Assembly (NCBI GenBank): GCA_024234975.1
Contig: JACKNH010000041.1
Location: forward strand, 1-27,060
DNA from: Gammaproteobacteria bacterium
GTDB taxonomy: Bacteria; Pseudomonadota; Gammaproteobacteria; Ga0077536
Direction: 5' to 3'
DNA length: 27,060 nt
A program made the position numbers and the translations under genes. This document shows positions 15,113 to 23,457 of the stretch, piece after piece (the first letter of the stretch is position 1; each line of letters opens with the position of its first letter). The notes under the pieces were generated by a model. The model did not search any database, was not told where the DNA came from, and saw only the letters and a list, made by a program, of their open reading frames with translations.

Positions 15113-17194
15113 ATGCGATTTACGATTCGGCATCGCCTGCTGTTGATGTCGGCCGCGTTGCTCGCGCTGCCGGTGGTCGGCGTGCAGTACTTGCGCGAGA
15201 CTGAACGCTTTCTGCAATCGAATCTGGCGTCATCGCTGTCCGGACTTACCAGCGCGGTGGCCTATTCGTTGCGCAATTCGCCGAATCCGTTCGCCGGCAA
15301 CACGCTCTCTCGTGCCGAGCCGCGCCAGGGCTCACTGTTCGTTTATCCGCTGGGACATGAAATCCAGTTGGACGGCTACAGCAGTGATTGGGTGAACTAT
15401 CTGGACTGGGCCGGTCGTTATGGCCCGGCGCCGGTGGCTGGAACAGCAGTCGATATCGGCTACAAGTTCCTGCTCGGGCGGCTCAACGACCAGTTATACG
15501 GCCTGCTGGAGATTGAAGATGACGACGTCACCTACCAGCAGTCGGCGGCCGAGTGGCCGGTCCGTGCCGATACCGTCGAACTCATATACGCCGATGCCAC
15601 CGGGCACCTGCAGCGGCTGTATTTTTCCACTTCCGCGCAGGGTGCGGTGACGGCCTATCAGATCATTGAACACTGGGATTACTCGACCTCGCGGCGTCCG
15701 GTGACGTTCGTGCAGGCGCAGTGGCAGGAAACCGAGCTCGGCTACAACCTGGAATTCCAGGCGCCGGCGTGGTTGTTTGCGGAACGCCTGGGTGTCGTCG
15801 TTCACGACATCGATGGCGGTTCCGGCAGGGATCAACCGATTGGCACTGCCGGGCCTGATACCGCGCTGGATCCCGGGCCGCTGATCAGGACATCGCTGGA
15901 ACTGGAGGAAGCAGTTGCGCGTTTGTCGCTGAATCGAGGTCAACGGGTATGGTTGCTGGATCGGCACGGACAGGTGCTTGCCAGCGGCGGTTCCCTGGAT
16001 CGGCCCGCCGGCACTGATCGGCTGAATTTCCTGTTCGCGTTGCTGTTGCCCGGCGCATCCGAGAATTTCGTCGACGACCTGGCAGGTGCATCAAGGTTGT
16101 ACGGCGAGGAGGTCAACGGCGCCTTGGCCGGAAGTCCGGGGGTTCGCTGGCGCTCCTCGCCGGATCAGCGCGCCGTCATCGTGTCGGCAGCTCATCCCGT
16201 TACGATCGATGGCGCGGTCGTCGGTGCGGTCGTTATCGAAGAGACTACCGGCCGGATCCAGACCGTACAACGACGGGCGATGGCGAATCTGGTAACGGTA
16301 TCCCTGCTGACCTATGTGGCTGTCGCCGGGCTGTTCATCGCGGTCGCTTCGCGCATCGCATGGCGACTCACCCGGCTGGCGCGCGACGCGGACGCCGCCA
16401 TCGATCGCCATGGACGGGTGGTCGCCATGCCGTCTCCGATTACAGCCAGTGACGAAATCGGTGACGTTGCCCGCCATCTGCGCGCAATGTTGCTTCGACT
16501 GGCGGAGTATCACCGTTATCTGGAGTCGCTGGCCGGCAAGCTGGTCCATGAATTGCGTACACCGATAGCGATCGTGCGCTCCTCGCTGGACAACCTGTTG
16601 GAGGCCGAATCGGCCGCGACTAGCAACGGCGCCTTGCGCCGCGCCAGCGAAGGAACCGCGCGCCTGAGCGAACTGGTAATGCGATTGAGCGAAGCGACAC
16701 GGTTGGAGCAGGCGATACAGTCAGCTGAATTGCAGTGGGTCAATCTCGGCGCGTTCGTCATAGATGCCGCGCAGGGTTATGAAGCCGCATACCCACAGCG
16801 CGCGTTCACCTGTGACGTGCCTGACGCGCCGGTCCGTGTACATGCCGCGCCGGAGTTGATAGCGCAGCTGCTCGACAAGCTCGTAAACAATGCTGTCGGC
16901 TTTGCTACTTCAGCTACGGCAATAGAAATCCGGGTGGCGCGCGAAGGCGAAACTGCCAGCCTCAGCGTACTGAACCGCGGACCGCTGCTCCCGGCTGCAA
17001 TGACCGGCCAGTTGTTTGATTCAATGGTATCGATAAGGACTACGCGCGAAGCGGGGGAAGTTCACCTCGGGCTCGGGTTGTACATCGTGCGCTTGATCAT
17101 GGAATACCATCATGGCAGCGTCAGCGCGACCAACCTTGCCGACGGCAGCGGCGTGTGCTTCTGCGCGGTATTCCCGTCACCGTCAGCGCAGTGA
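15113..17194 (+). CDS. Sensor histidine kinase, resembling the dedicated sortase system kinase PdsS
   Basis: 693 residues from the ATG at 15113 (a TTG at 15104 would overlap the regulator stop by 4 nt). TM1 is about 9-28 and TM2 about 394-414, enclosing a ~365-residue periplasmic sensor. The start of the sensor (LDGYSSDWVNYLDW, about 86-99) looks like a CBM9/DOMON-type beta domain. After a HAMP linker (~415-467) come the H box LVHELRTPIA (H479), N box KLVNNAVGF (N593) and the G2 motif LGLGLYIVRLI. The D box is changed to VLNRGPLLP, followed by LFDSMVSIR; both are features I associate with the Pds (marine sortase) kinase family. It pairs with the adjacent response regulator. No sortase or target protein gene is seen in this window. 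Confidence 0.85.
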   Translation: MRFTIRHRLLLMSAALLALPVVGVQYLRETERFLQSNLASSLSGLTSAVAYSLRNSPNPFAGNTLSRAEPRQGSLFVYPLGHEIQLDGYSSDWVNYLDWAGRYGPAPVAGTAVDIGYKFLLGRLNDQLYGLLEIEDDDVTYQQSAAEWPVRADTVELIYADATGHLQRLYFSTSAQGAVTAYQIIEHWDYSTSRRPVTFVQAQWQETELGYNLEFQAPAWLFAERLGVVVHDIDGGSGRDQPIGTAGPDTALDPGPLIRTSLELEEAVARLSLNRGQRVWLLDRHGQVLASGGSLDRPAGTDRLNFLFALLLPGASENFVDDLAGASRLYGEEVNGALAGSPGVRWRSSPDQRAVIVSAAHPVTIDGAVVGAVVIEETTGRIQTVQRRAMANLVTVSLLTYVAVAGLFIAVASRIAWRLTRLARDADAAIDRHGRVVAMPSPITASDEIGDVARHLRAMLLRLAEYHRYLESLAGKLVHELRTPIAIVRSSLDNLLEAESAATSNGALRRASEGTARLSELVMRLSEATRLEQAIQSAELQWVNLGAFVIDAAQGYEAAYPQRAFTCDVPDAPVRVHAAPELIAQLLDKLVNNAVGFATSATAIEIRVAREGETASLSVLNRGPLLPAAMTGQLFDSMVSIRTTREAGEVHLGLGLYIVRLIMEYHHGSVSATNLADGSGVCFCAVFPSPSAQ

Positions 17195-17208
17195 GCCTCA
17201 GGGCTTCG

Positions 17209-18225
17209 TCAGATTACGGCGGCGCCGATTTCGCTGACGCTCATCGCCCGCGAGGCAGTGAACAACAATGCTGAATCAACATCGCGCTGCCACGCATGCT
17301 CGCTCAGCCAGCGTCGCCATGCGCGTGCGCCGGGCTGGCCATGGAACAATCCCAGCATATGGCGCGAAATACGTTTGGCCGGAATTCCGGCGGCGATCTG
17401 CCGCGCGAGGTAGTCGGACATCTGTTCAATAATCTCCACCCTGGAAGGCGGCAATGCCGGCTCACCGAACAGCGCTTCTTGCAGGGAGGTGAGCAGGTAG
17501 GGGTTGTCGTACGCTTCGCGCCCGATCATGACACCATCGCAGTGTTCGACATGTTCCAGTGCCTCGGCGACGGTGCGTATCCCGCCATTGATGACAATGG
17601 TCAGCGACGGGTAATCCTGCTTCAACCGGTAAACCGTGTCGTAGCGCAAAGGCGGCACGGTGCGATTTTCGTGCGGACTCAAACCGGACAACCAGGCCTT
17701 GCGGGCATGGATGATGAAAATTCTGCAACCCGCCGCAGCGACCGTCTCGACAAATCGGCAAAGCAGGTCGTAAGAATCCATGTCGTCGATGCCAATGCGA
17801 GTCTTCACCGAGACAGGTAGGCCGCAGGCGCGTTGCATCGCGCGCGCGCAGTTGGCGACAAGCGCTGGCTCCGCCATCAGGCAGGCGCCGAAGCGTCCAT
17901 TCTGCACACGATCACTGGGACAACCCACGTTCAGATTGACTTCGTCAAAGCCCCGGTTAGCAGCCACTTCACAGCAGCGCGCAAGGGCGTCCGGATCACT
18001 GCCGCCGAGCTGCAATGCCAGCGGATGCTCATCACTATTGAAGGAGAGCAAGTCGTCACGATGGCCATGAAGCAGGGCGCCAGTGGTGATCATTTCGGAA
18101 TAAAGGCGCGCGTCGGGTGCGAGCAGCCGGTGAAAATACCGGCAATGCGTATCGGTCTTGTCCAGCATGGGAGCAACCGACAGGCGGATGGCCCGTGGCG
18201 CAATCGTCAGGTTGGAATCAGCCAT
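17209..18225 (-). CDS. dusA: tRNA-dihydrouridine synthase A
   Basis: The 338-residue flavoenzyme reduces uridines 20 and 20a in the tRNA D-loop using NADPH and FMN. It has the DusA TIM barrel: RLSVAPMLDKTDTHCRYFHR (about 14-33), LQLGGSDPDALA, the catalytic cysteine C102 in NLNVGCPSDRVQNGRFGACL, VKTRIGIDD, IIHARKAWLSGLSPHENR and NGGI near 215 for FMN binding. GLFHGQPGARAWRRWLSE near the end is typical of DusA. The ATG at 18225 is preferred; a longer frame to 18393 adds 56 residues that overlap mutH and look unrelated. It overlaps the end of mutH by 8 nt, so coupling is likely. It converges with the histidine kinase gene, with 14 nt between stops. Confidence 0.95.
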   Translation of the reverse strand: MADSNLTIAPRAIRLSVAPMLDKTDTHCRYFHRLLAPDARLYSEMITTGALLHGHRDDLLSFNSDEHPLALQLGGSDPDALARCCEVAANRGFDEVNLNVGCPSDRVQNGRFGACLMAEPALVANCARAMQRACGLPVSVKTRIGIDDMDSYDLLCRFVETVAAAGCRIFIIHARKAWLSGLSPHENRTVPPLRYDTVYRLKQDYPSLTIVINGGIRTVAEALEHVEHCDGVMIGREAYDNPYLLTSLQEALFGEPALPPSRVEIIEQMSDYLARQIAAGIPAKRISRHMLGLFHGQPGARAWRRWLSEHAWQRDVDSALLFTASRAMSVSEIGAAVI

Positions 18226-18880
18226 GGCCAAGCAAGCGGTTGGTGAACGCGGCGCGCAGATAGAAGCCACGGGGCAGCGTCTTCGTTGGCACGCCGTTCT
18301 CGTCAAACGTCGTGGTGCGGGCGCTGCCGTGCATGGCCTTGGGACGCAATTGCAGCCAGGTACCCATCTCACTGGATATCGCTGCGAGTTCACCGATTGC
18401 GATCATGTCCATGATCTCTTCCCAATCATTTCGCAGTACGGATTCTTCCGCTGCGCAAGGACTCCATAGAAATGGACGTCCCAAACGCCGTTGTGCCAGT
18501 GGACGTTCGGGATCGGCGTCCACCGGGATCCATAGCATGCGATTCAACTTTGCCCGCACCGGCGAATTTTCCCAGGTCTCGGTGTGACCACCACGCACGG
18601 TAGCGGTGCAGACAAATGTCGATTCGCGCGCACGCCCGTTGCGTCCCACCGGCAGGGTTTTCATCTCGATGCCGAGTTCGGGAAAGTCAGGCACCGGCCG
18701 CGAACCGGCGGTGGCGCCAAGCGCGCATTCGAGCAATTCGCCTATCCAGCCTTTGGCCTTGCGTAAATCAAGGGGAACCGGGTTGCCGGTGGCCGCTGCA
18801 ACGTCCGCCAATGTGGAACCTGCGAGCTTGTTCGCTCTGGCCAGAAGCTCGGCCTCGGCGCTGGCAATATCCCGGGTCAC
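18218..18880 (-). CDS. mutH: DNA mismatch repair endonuclease MutH
   Basis: MutH nicks the unmethylated strand at hemimethylated GATC after MutS/MutL signal a mismatch. The 220-residue protein has GWIGELLECALGA near 44-56 and the nuclease motif DFPELGIEMKTLPV. Catalytic residues E51, D65, E72 and K74 align with E. coli E56, D70, E77 and K79. C-terminal RPKAMHGSARTTTFDENG and LPRGFYLRAAFTN are also MutH-like. The start is a GTG in a 4-nt GTGA overlap with the glnD stop, and its end overlaps dusA by 8 nt. Its presence implies Dam methylation, although dam is not in this window. Confidence 0.95.
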   Translation of the reverse strand: MTRDIASAEAELLARANKLAGSTLADVAAATGNPVPLDLRKAKGWIGELLECALGATAGSRPVPDFPELGIEMKTLPVGRNGRARESTFVCTATVRGGHTETWENSPVRAKLNRMLWIPVDADPERPLAQRRLGRPFLWSPCAAEESVLRNDWEEIMDMIAIGELAAISSEMGTWLQLRPKAMHGSARTTTFDENGVPTKTLPRGFYLRAAFTNRLLGHG

Positions 18881-21543
18881 GGTGCATCGGCCAGCGCCGA
18901 GCGGATGGCTTCACGCAGTTGCTCCTGCTTTTGCAGGTCATCCACGGGTTCGTTGTAGTAATCGGTGATGTAGAAGACGTCCTCGACCCGCTCGCCGAGG
19001 GTGGCGATGCGGGCATTCTGCAGGCGGACGCCGGTTTGCTGCATGGCGCGGCCGACAATGGAGAGAAAGCCGGGACGGTCCGTCGCGACGACGGTCATCA
19101 CCGTGCGCGGTGCGCTGATATCCGGGGTGAACGTCACTTCAACCGGGATGGCGAAATTCTGCAGGCGCCTGATGTTCTGCATGCGCAGACGCTCGGCCGG
19201 CATTCTGCCTGTCGAGAGTGCGGCGCTGATTCCGTTGGCGATCTCGATTTCGCGATGGGGGTCGTCGACCGGCCGGTTATTCTGTGCTTCCAGCACGATG
19301 AATGTGTCGACAGCGTAGCCGCCACCGGTGGTGAAGATCCGCGCATCCTGAATCGTCAGTCCGAGCCGATCCAGCACCTGGGTGATGGTTGAGAACAGAT
19401 ATTCCCGGTCCGGGGTATAGATGAAGATGGCCGTGCCGCCACGGTTCGGAAAGTTACGAACTTCCACCAGCGGCGAAATGCTCAACCCGTGGTTGAGGAC
19501 TGCGGAGGTATGCCAGGCGATTTCGTCCGGCTGGTGGCGATAAAAGTAATCGTCGCTGACCGCGTTCCAGAAGGAGCGGATTTCTGCCTCGCTGAATGGC
19601 GCTTTGCCCATGAGCGCAAGTGCCTCGGCCTGGGCTTCGGGCGTCCGTTGTGCCATCAGTTGGTCGGCTTCGAGGTTATCTCGCAGGACTTTTGCCGTGT
19701 TCTGAAACAGCTGCCTGAGCAGGGCCGCTTTCCAACTCGTCCACAATTCAGGGTTGGTGCCGCGGATATCCGCGACCGTAAGCAGGTAGAGATAGTCCAG
19801 CCGTACGCGGTCACGGACCTCGTCGGCAAATTCGTTGATCACTACCGGGTCGGAAATATCCTTGCGTTGCGCAGTACTCGACATCACCAGATGGTTGCGC
19901 ACGAGCCAGGCCACCAACCGGGTGTCCCAATGCCCCAGACCGTGATCGCGGCAGAACTTGATGGCATCGTCCGCACCAAGCTCGGAGTGGTCACCGCCTC
20001 GCCCTTTGGCGATGTCGTGGAACAGGCCGGCGACATAGAGCAGTTCGAGCTTGGGAATGCGCTCCATTGCTTCGCGACACAACGGAATGTCGTCCTCGGG
20101 TGTTTCCGGGTACAGGAAGCGCCGCAGATTTCGAACCACGAACAAGGCGTGTTCATCCACGGTGTAAACGTGGAATAAATCGAACTGCATCAAGCCCGTT
20201 ATCTTGGCGATGACCGGCAGGTAGCGTTCGAGTACGCCATAGCGATGCATGCGCTGCAATTCATGGCCGACCTGCTGCGGCTGGCGCATGATTTCCATGA
20301 ACAGGCTGCGCGCGCGGATGTCCTCGCGGAACGATTTATCAATCCGGTGAACGTTCTCGCGAATCGCCCGAATGGTACTGGCCCGCACTCCGGTGACTTT
20401 CGGATGCTGCTGGATGAGCAGGAAGATTTCCAGCAACGCGTTGGGTGTACGACGAAACACATATTCGTCACGGGCTTCGATCTGGTTATTGCGGATCTGG
20501 AAGCGGCGGTTGACCAGGATGATTTCCGCGGTACGGTCGAGCTCGATGATAGCTTCGTTGAACAAGCTGAGCATCAAATCGTTGAGCTGACTGAGTTCGC
20601 GCACGGTGCGGTAGTACCGCTTCATGAATTCTTCGACCGGACGGTTGGTGCCGTCGTCTTCATGACCAAACTGGGCGGCGACCGTCTTCTGCATATCGAA
20701 AGACAAGCGATCTTCCCGGCGTCCGGCGATGTAATGCAGCATCGTCCGAATCTGCCAGAGGAACTCCCGGCCGCTTTGCAGAATCTCGTATTCGTCGCGG
20801 GTCAGGAACCCATGATCCACCAGTTCAGCGAGGTGACGGCTGCGGAAGTGGCGGTTGGCCACCCAGCAAATCACTTGAATATCACGTAGCCCGCCAGGGC
20901 TTTCCTTGATATTCGGCTCCAGCCTCTGCAAGGCCGAATTGGTCTTGCCATGGCGCGCCTGCTGTTCGTTGATCTTGGCGGTGAAGAATCTGTCGACTGG
21001 CCAGACGTTTGCCGGCGCAAGCGCGGCTTCCAACTGTTCGAACAACGTGGGATTGCCGGTGATCGGCCGCGCTTCCATCAGGTTGGTGGCAATCGTAATG
21101 TCCGATTCTGCGGCGGCGACAGACTCGGCAATCGTCCTCACGCTCTGGCCGATTTCCAGGCCGATGTCCCATAGCAAGGTGATTAAACCTTCCAGCCCCC
21201 GGGTGAACGTATCGGCCGCTGATTCGCTCAACAGAATCGCAATGTCGATGTCGGAGTAGGGGTGGAGTTCGCCACGACCGTAGCCGCCAACGGCTAGTAA
21301 TGCGTGGGGCGAGCTGTCCAGTTCGAAGCGTTTCCACAACCCCCGCAGGACGGCATCGATGAGCGCCGCGCGCCCTCGGACCACCTGGATCACGTCGTGG
21401 TCGCGCTGGAATGCTTCACGCAAGGCGTTCTGGCGCGCGCGCAACGTATCGCGCAACGTTACCGCGCGGACATTCCTGTCGGCGGCAAGGGCGGAGATTT
21501 CGTCGAGCTGCCCGGTGTCGAATTTGGTATCAGGCGTTGCCAC
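18877..21543 (-). CDS. glnD: Bifunctional [protein-PII] uridylyltransferase / uridylyl-removing enzyme
   Basis: GlnD senses glutamine and adds or removes UMP on PII proteins, controlling glutamine synthetase and nitrogen regulation. The 888 residues match the family length (E. coli 890). In order: nucleotidyltransferase domain with GGYGRGELHPYSDIDIA (about 86-102; metal ligands D98, D100), the GlnD linker helices with RLEPNIKESPGGLRDIQVI, an HD phosphohydrolase domain with FHDIAKGRGGDHSELG (around residue 510) for deuridylylation, and two C-terminal ACT domains (about 700-785 and 812-888) that bind glutamine. The GTG at 21543 is preferred over the TTG just before it because GAGG is 6 nt upstream. 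It overlaps the map stop by 14 nt. Confidence 0.96.
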   Translation of the reverse strand: MATPDTKFDTGQLDEISALAADRNVRAVTLRDTLRARQNALREAFQRDHDVIQVVRGRAALIDAVLRGLWKRFELDSSPHALLAVGGYGRGELHPYSDIDIAILLSESAADTFTRGLEGLITLLWDIGLEIGQSVRTIAESVAAAESDITIATNLMEARPITGNPTLFEQLEAALAPANVWPVDRFFTAKINEQQARHGKTNSALQRLEPNIKESPGGLRDIQVICWVANRHFRSRHLAELVDHGFLTRDEYEILQSGREFLWQIRTMLHYIAGRREDRLSFDMQKTVAAQFGHEDDGTNRPVEEFMKRYYRTVRELSQLNDLMLSLFNEAIIELDRTAEIILVNRRFQIRNNQIEARDEYVFRRTPNALLEIFLLIQQHPKVTGVRASTIRAIRENVHRIDKSFREDIRARSLFMEIMRQPQQVGHELQRMHRYGVLERYLPVIAKITGLMQFDLFHVYTVDEHALFVVRNLRRFLYPETPEDDIPLCREAMERIPKLELLYVAGLFHDIAKGRGGDHSELGADDAIKFCRDHGLGHWDTRLVAWLVRNHLVMSSTAQRKDISDPVVINEFADEVRDRVRLDYLYLLTVADIRGTNPELWTSWKAALLRQLFQNTAKVLRDNLEADQLMAQRTPEAQAEALALMGKAPFSEAEIRSFWNAVSDDYFYRHQPDEIAWHTSAVLNHGLSISPLVEVRNFPNRGGTAIFIYTPDREYLFSTITQVLDRLGLTIQDARIFTTGGGYAVDTFIVLEAQNNRPVDDPHREIEIANGISAALSTGRMPAERLRMQNIRRLQNFAIPVEVTFTPDISAPRTVMTVVATDRPGFLSIVGRAMQQTGVRLQNARIATLGERVEDVFYITDYYNEPVDDLQKQEQLREAIRSALADAP

Positions 21544-22309
21544 CAAAGACCTCGTCGCTACGCCGCGTGAGCACTTCGTAACCGCTGTCAGTGACCAGCA
21601 CGGTGTGTTCCCACTGCGCAGACAGGCTGCGGTCGCGGGTGACCACCGTCCAGTCGTCCGGCAGCAATTTCACCTGCCGCTTGCCGGCATTGATCATCGG
21701 CTCGATGGTGAAAATCATCCCCGGACGCAACTCCATGCCAGTACCTGCAGTACCGTAGTGGAGAACCTGGGGATCCTCGTGAAACTGGCGGCCGATGCCA
21801 TGGCCGCAATATTCGCGGACCACGGAGAATCCGCGCCCCTCGGCATGCTGCTGGATGGCCGCGCCGATGTCGCCCAACCGGGCGCCGGGGCGTACCAGAT
21901 CGATGCCAAGGCGCATGCACTCGTAGGTGGTATCCACCAACCTTCGGGCGCGGATACTTGGTTCCCCCAGCAGGAACATCATGCTGGTGTCCCCGTGGTA
22001 ACCGTCCTTGATGACTGTAATGTCAATATTGACGATATCACCGGCCTTCAGGACCTTGGGACCGGGAATGCCATGGCAGACGACGTGGTTGATTGAGGTG
22101 CAGATGGATTTCGGGAAGCCCTTGTAATTCAGGGGGGCTGGAATTGCCTGCTGCTCGTTCACGATATAGCCGTGACAACGCTGGTCGAGCTCATCCGTGG
22201 AGACGCCGGGCACCACATACGGGCCGATCATCTCCAGTACTTCCGCAGCCAGTCGCCCGGCGACGCGCATCCTGGCGATTTCTGCTTCATCTTTGATCGT
22301 TACTGGCAT
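21530..22309 (-). CDS. map: Methionine aminopeptidase, type I
   Basis: Map removes the initiator methionine from nascent proteins when the second residue is small. The 259-residue protein has the pita-bread fold with all five metal ligands: D96 (VNIDITV), D107 (YHGDTSMM), H170 (CGHGIGRQFHEDP), E203 (FTIEPMI) and E234 (QWEHTVLV). H79 (NHVVCHGIP) is the conserved substrate-binding histidine. The positions match E. coli Map minus one. The ATG at 22309 is divergent from rpsB, the standard gammaproteobacterial arrangement. It probably heads map-glnD-mutH-dusA. Confidence 0.97.
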   Translation of the reverse strand: MPVTIKDEAEIARMRVAGRLAAEVLEMIGPYVVPGVSTDELDQRCHGYIVNEQQAIPAPLNYKGFPKSICTSINHVVCHGIPGPKVLKAGDIVNIDITVIKDGYHGDTSMMFLLGEPSIRARRLVDTTYECMRLGIDLVRPGARLGDIGAAIQQHAEGRGFSVVREYCGHGIGRQFHEDPQVLHYGTAGTGMELRPGMIFTIEPMINAGKRQVKLLPDDWTVVTRDRSLSAQWEHTVLVTDSGYEVLTRRSDEVFGGNA

Positions 22310-22331
22310 GCAAATCCGATTCTACAAGTCG

Positions 22332-22360
22332 TTGTTGGAACAAGCCTTCTATGGTATAAA
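22332..22360 (+). promoter_or_regulatory. Probable sigma-70 promoter for rpsB
   Basis: TTGTTG (22332-22337) and TATAAA (22355-22360) are 17 nt apart. The following GCGCCCGCGC is a very GC-rich discriminator, typical of stringently controlled ribosomal promoters. The expected start near 22367 leaves a leader of about 107 nt. Confidence 0.7.
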
Positions 22361-22400
22361 GCGCCCGCGCTACGCGCAAATCGCACACGGGCCGACACGT

Positions 22401-22467
22401 ATGCCGGGGTGTCCAGGGCAACCTGGATTGGCATGCGGGGACCGTGGAGGCCAAACCCTCTTTGGAG
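22401..22467 (+). promoter_or_regulatory. Structured rpsB leader RNA, possible S2 autoregulatory element
   Basis: The leader holds CCAGG-GCAA-CCTGG (22413-22426), a hairpin capped by a GNRA tetraloop, enclosed by ATGCC/GGCAT (22401-22405 with 22430-22434). Next to the start codon, CCAAA-CCCTC-TTTGG (22451-22465) overlaps the GGAG ribosome-binding site at 22464-22467. Gammaproteobacterial rpsB leaders are known to mediate feedback by S2. That this one does is inferred from position and structure. Confidence 0.45.
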
Positions 22468-22473
22468 AACATC

Positions 22474-23373
22474 ATGACTGACGTAAGCATGCGCCAGATG
22501 CTGGAAGCTGGCGTGCATTTCGGGCATCAGACCCGATTCTGGCACCCCAAGATGGCACCGTACATCTTCGGCGAACGCAACAAGATTCACATCATCAACC
22601 TGGAAAAGTCGCTGCCGCTGTTCCGCGACGCCGTCAATTTCATCGGTCGTCTGGCCGCCAAACGCGGCAAGATTCTGTTCGTCGGTACCAAGCGTGCCGC
22701 CCAGCAGTCCGTCCGCGAAGAAGCACAGCGCTGCGGCATGCCTTATGTCGACCGCCGCTGGCTGGGCGGTATGCTGACGAATTTCCGCACGGTGCGCCAG
22801 TCCATCAAGCGCCTGAAGGAAATCGAGACCATGCGCGACGACGGTTCATTTGACCGTATGTCGAAAAAAGAGGCGCTGCTGTATTCCCGTGAGTTGGAAA
22901 AGCTGCAGCGTGGCCTGAACGGCATCAAGGACATGGAAGGTCTGCCTGACGCATTGTTCGTCATCGACGTCGGCTACGAGAAGAACGCCATTGCCGAAGC
23001 CAACAAGCTGGGCATTCCGGTCATCGCGGTGGTGGATACCAACTGCAATCCGGACGGTGTGGACTACATCATTCCTGGTAATGACGACGCCATCCGTTCA
23101 ATCAAGCTGTATACGCAGGTCGTTGCCGATTCGATCCAGGACGCACGTCTCACTGTTGCCCAGATGGCGGGCAATGCCAGCGACGAGTTCGTGGAACTCG
23201 ATGAAACCGGCCTGCCGGTCATTGGCGAAGGTGCTGACGGCAAGGGCGCCCGCGCCGATTCTGACAAGCCAGCGCGTAAAAAGGCTGCGCCACGCAAGCC
23301 TGCTGGCAAGCCGGCGACGGTCACCACCAAGCGTGCACGCAGCGGCGAAGCCGCCAGCGACAGCGCCGAGTAA
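22474..23373 (+). CDS. rpsB: 30S ribosomal protein S2 with a long basic C-terminal tail
   Basis: The protein begins MTDVSMRQMLEAGVHFGHQT, the S2 signature, and continues with FWHPKMAPYIFGERNKIHII, RRWLGGMLTNFRTVRQSI and GIPVIAVVDTNCNPDGVDYI. The ATG at 22474 has GGAGA at 22464-22468; an earlier in-frame ATG at 22444 is in the leader. At 299 residues it is about 58 longer than E. coli S2 (241). The extra length is a Lys/Ala/Pro-rich tail (from about residue 250, with KPARKKAAPRKPAGKPA) ending in an acidic SGEAASDSAE. The core is intact; the tail is probably disordered. It is the first gene of the rpsB-tsf-pyrH-frr cluster. Confidence 0.97.
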   Translation: MTDVSMRQMLEAGVHFGHQTRFWHPKMAPYIFGERNKIHIINLEKSLPLFRDAVNFIGRLAAKRGKILFVGTKRAAQQSVREEAQRCGMPYVDRRWLGGMLTNFRTVRQSIKRLKEIETMRDDGSFDRMSKKEALLYSRELEKLQRGLNGIKDMEGLPDALFVIDVGYEKNAIAEANKLGIPVIAVVDTNCNPDGVDYIIPGNDDAIRSIKLYTQVVADSIQDARLTVAQMAGNASDEFVELDETGLPVIGEGADGKGARADSDKPARKKAAPRKPAGKPATVTTKRARSGEAASDSAE

Positions 23374-23388
23374 ACCAACGCACCACGC

Positions 23389-23424
23389 AGCGCACGGCGT
23401 CGCCCACGTACGCCGTGCGCTTTT
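23389..23424 (+). terminator. Terminator-like hairpin between rpsB and tsf
   Basis: AGCGCACGGCGT (23389-23400) pairs perfectly with ACGCCGTGCGCT (23410-23421) around a 9-nt loop, followed by TTTTC (four T from 23421). The GC-rich 12-bp stem with a short T-run looks like an attenuating terminator that lowers tsf relative to rpsB, which is the known expression pattern in E. coli. Confidence 0.7.
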
Positions 23425-23457
23425 CAATGAAATTTGAAATACCGAGGTAAACCAGGC

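Noticed and set aside
18226..18393. N-terminal extension of dusA to 18393
   Set aside because: It overlaps mutH coding sequence, and the added residues are unrelated to DusA, which normally starts close to the RLSVAPML segment.
22444..22473. Upstream in-frame ATG for rpsB
   Set aside because: It lies in the structured leader, lacks a ribosome-binding site and precedes the conserved S2 start, which has GGAGA at the right distance.
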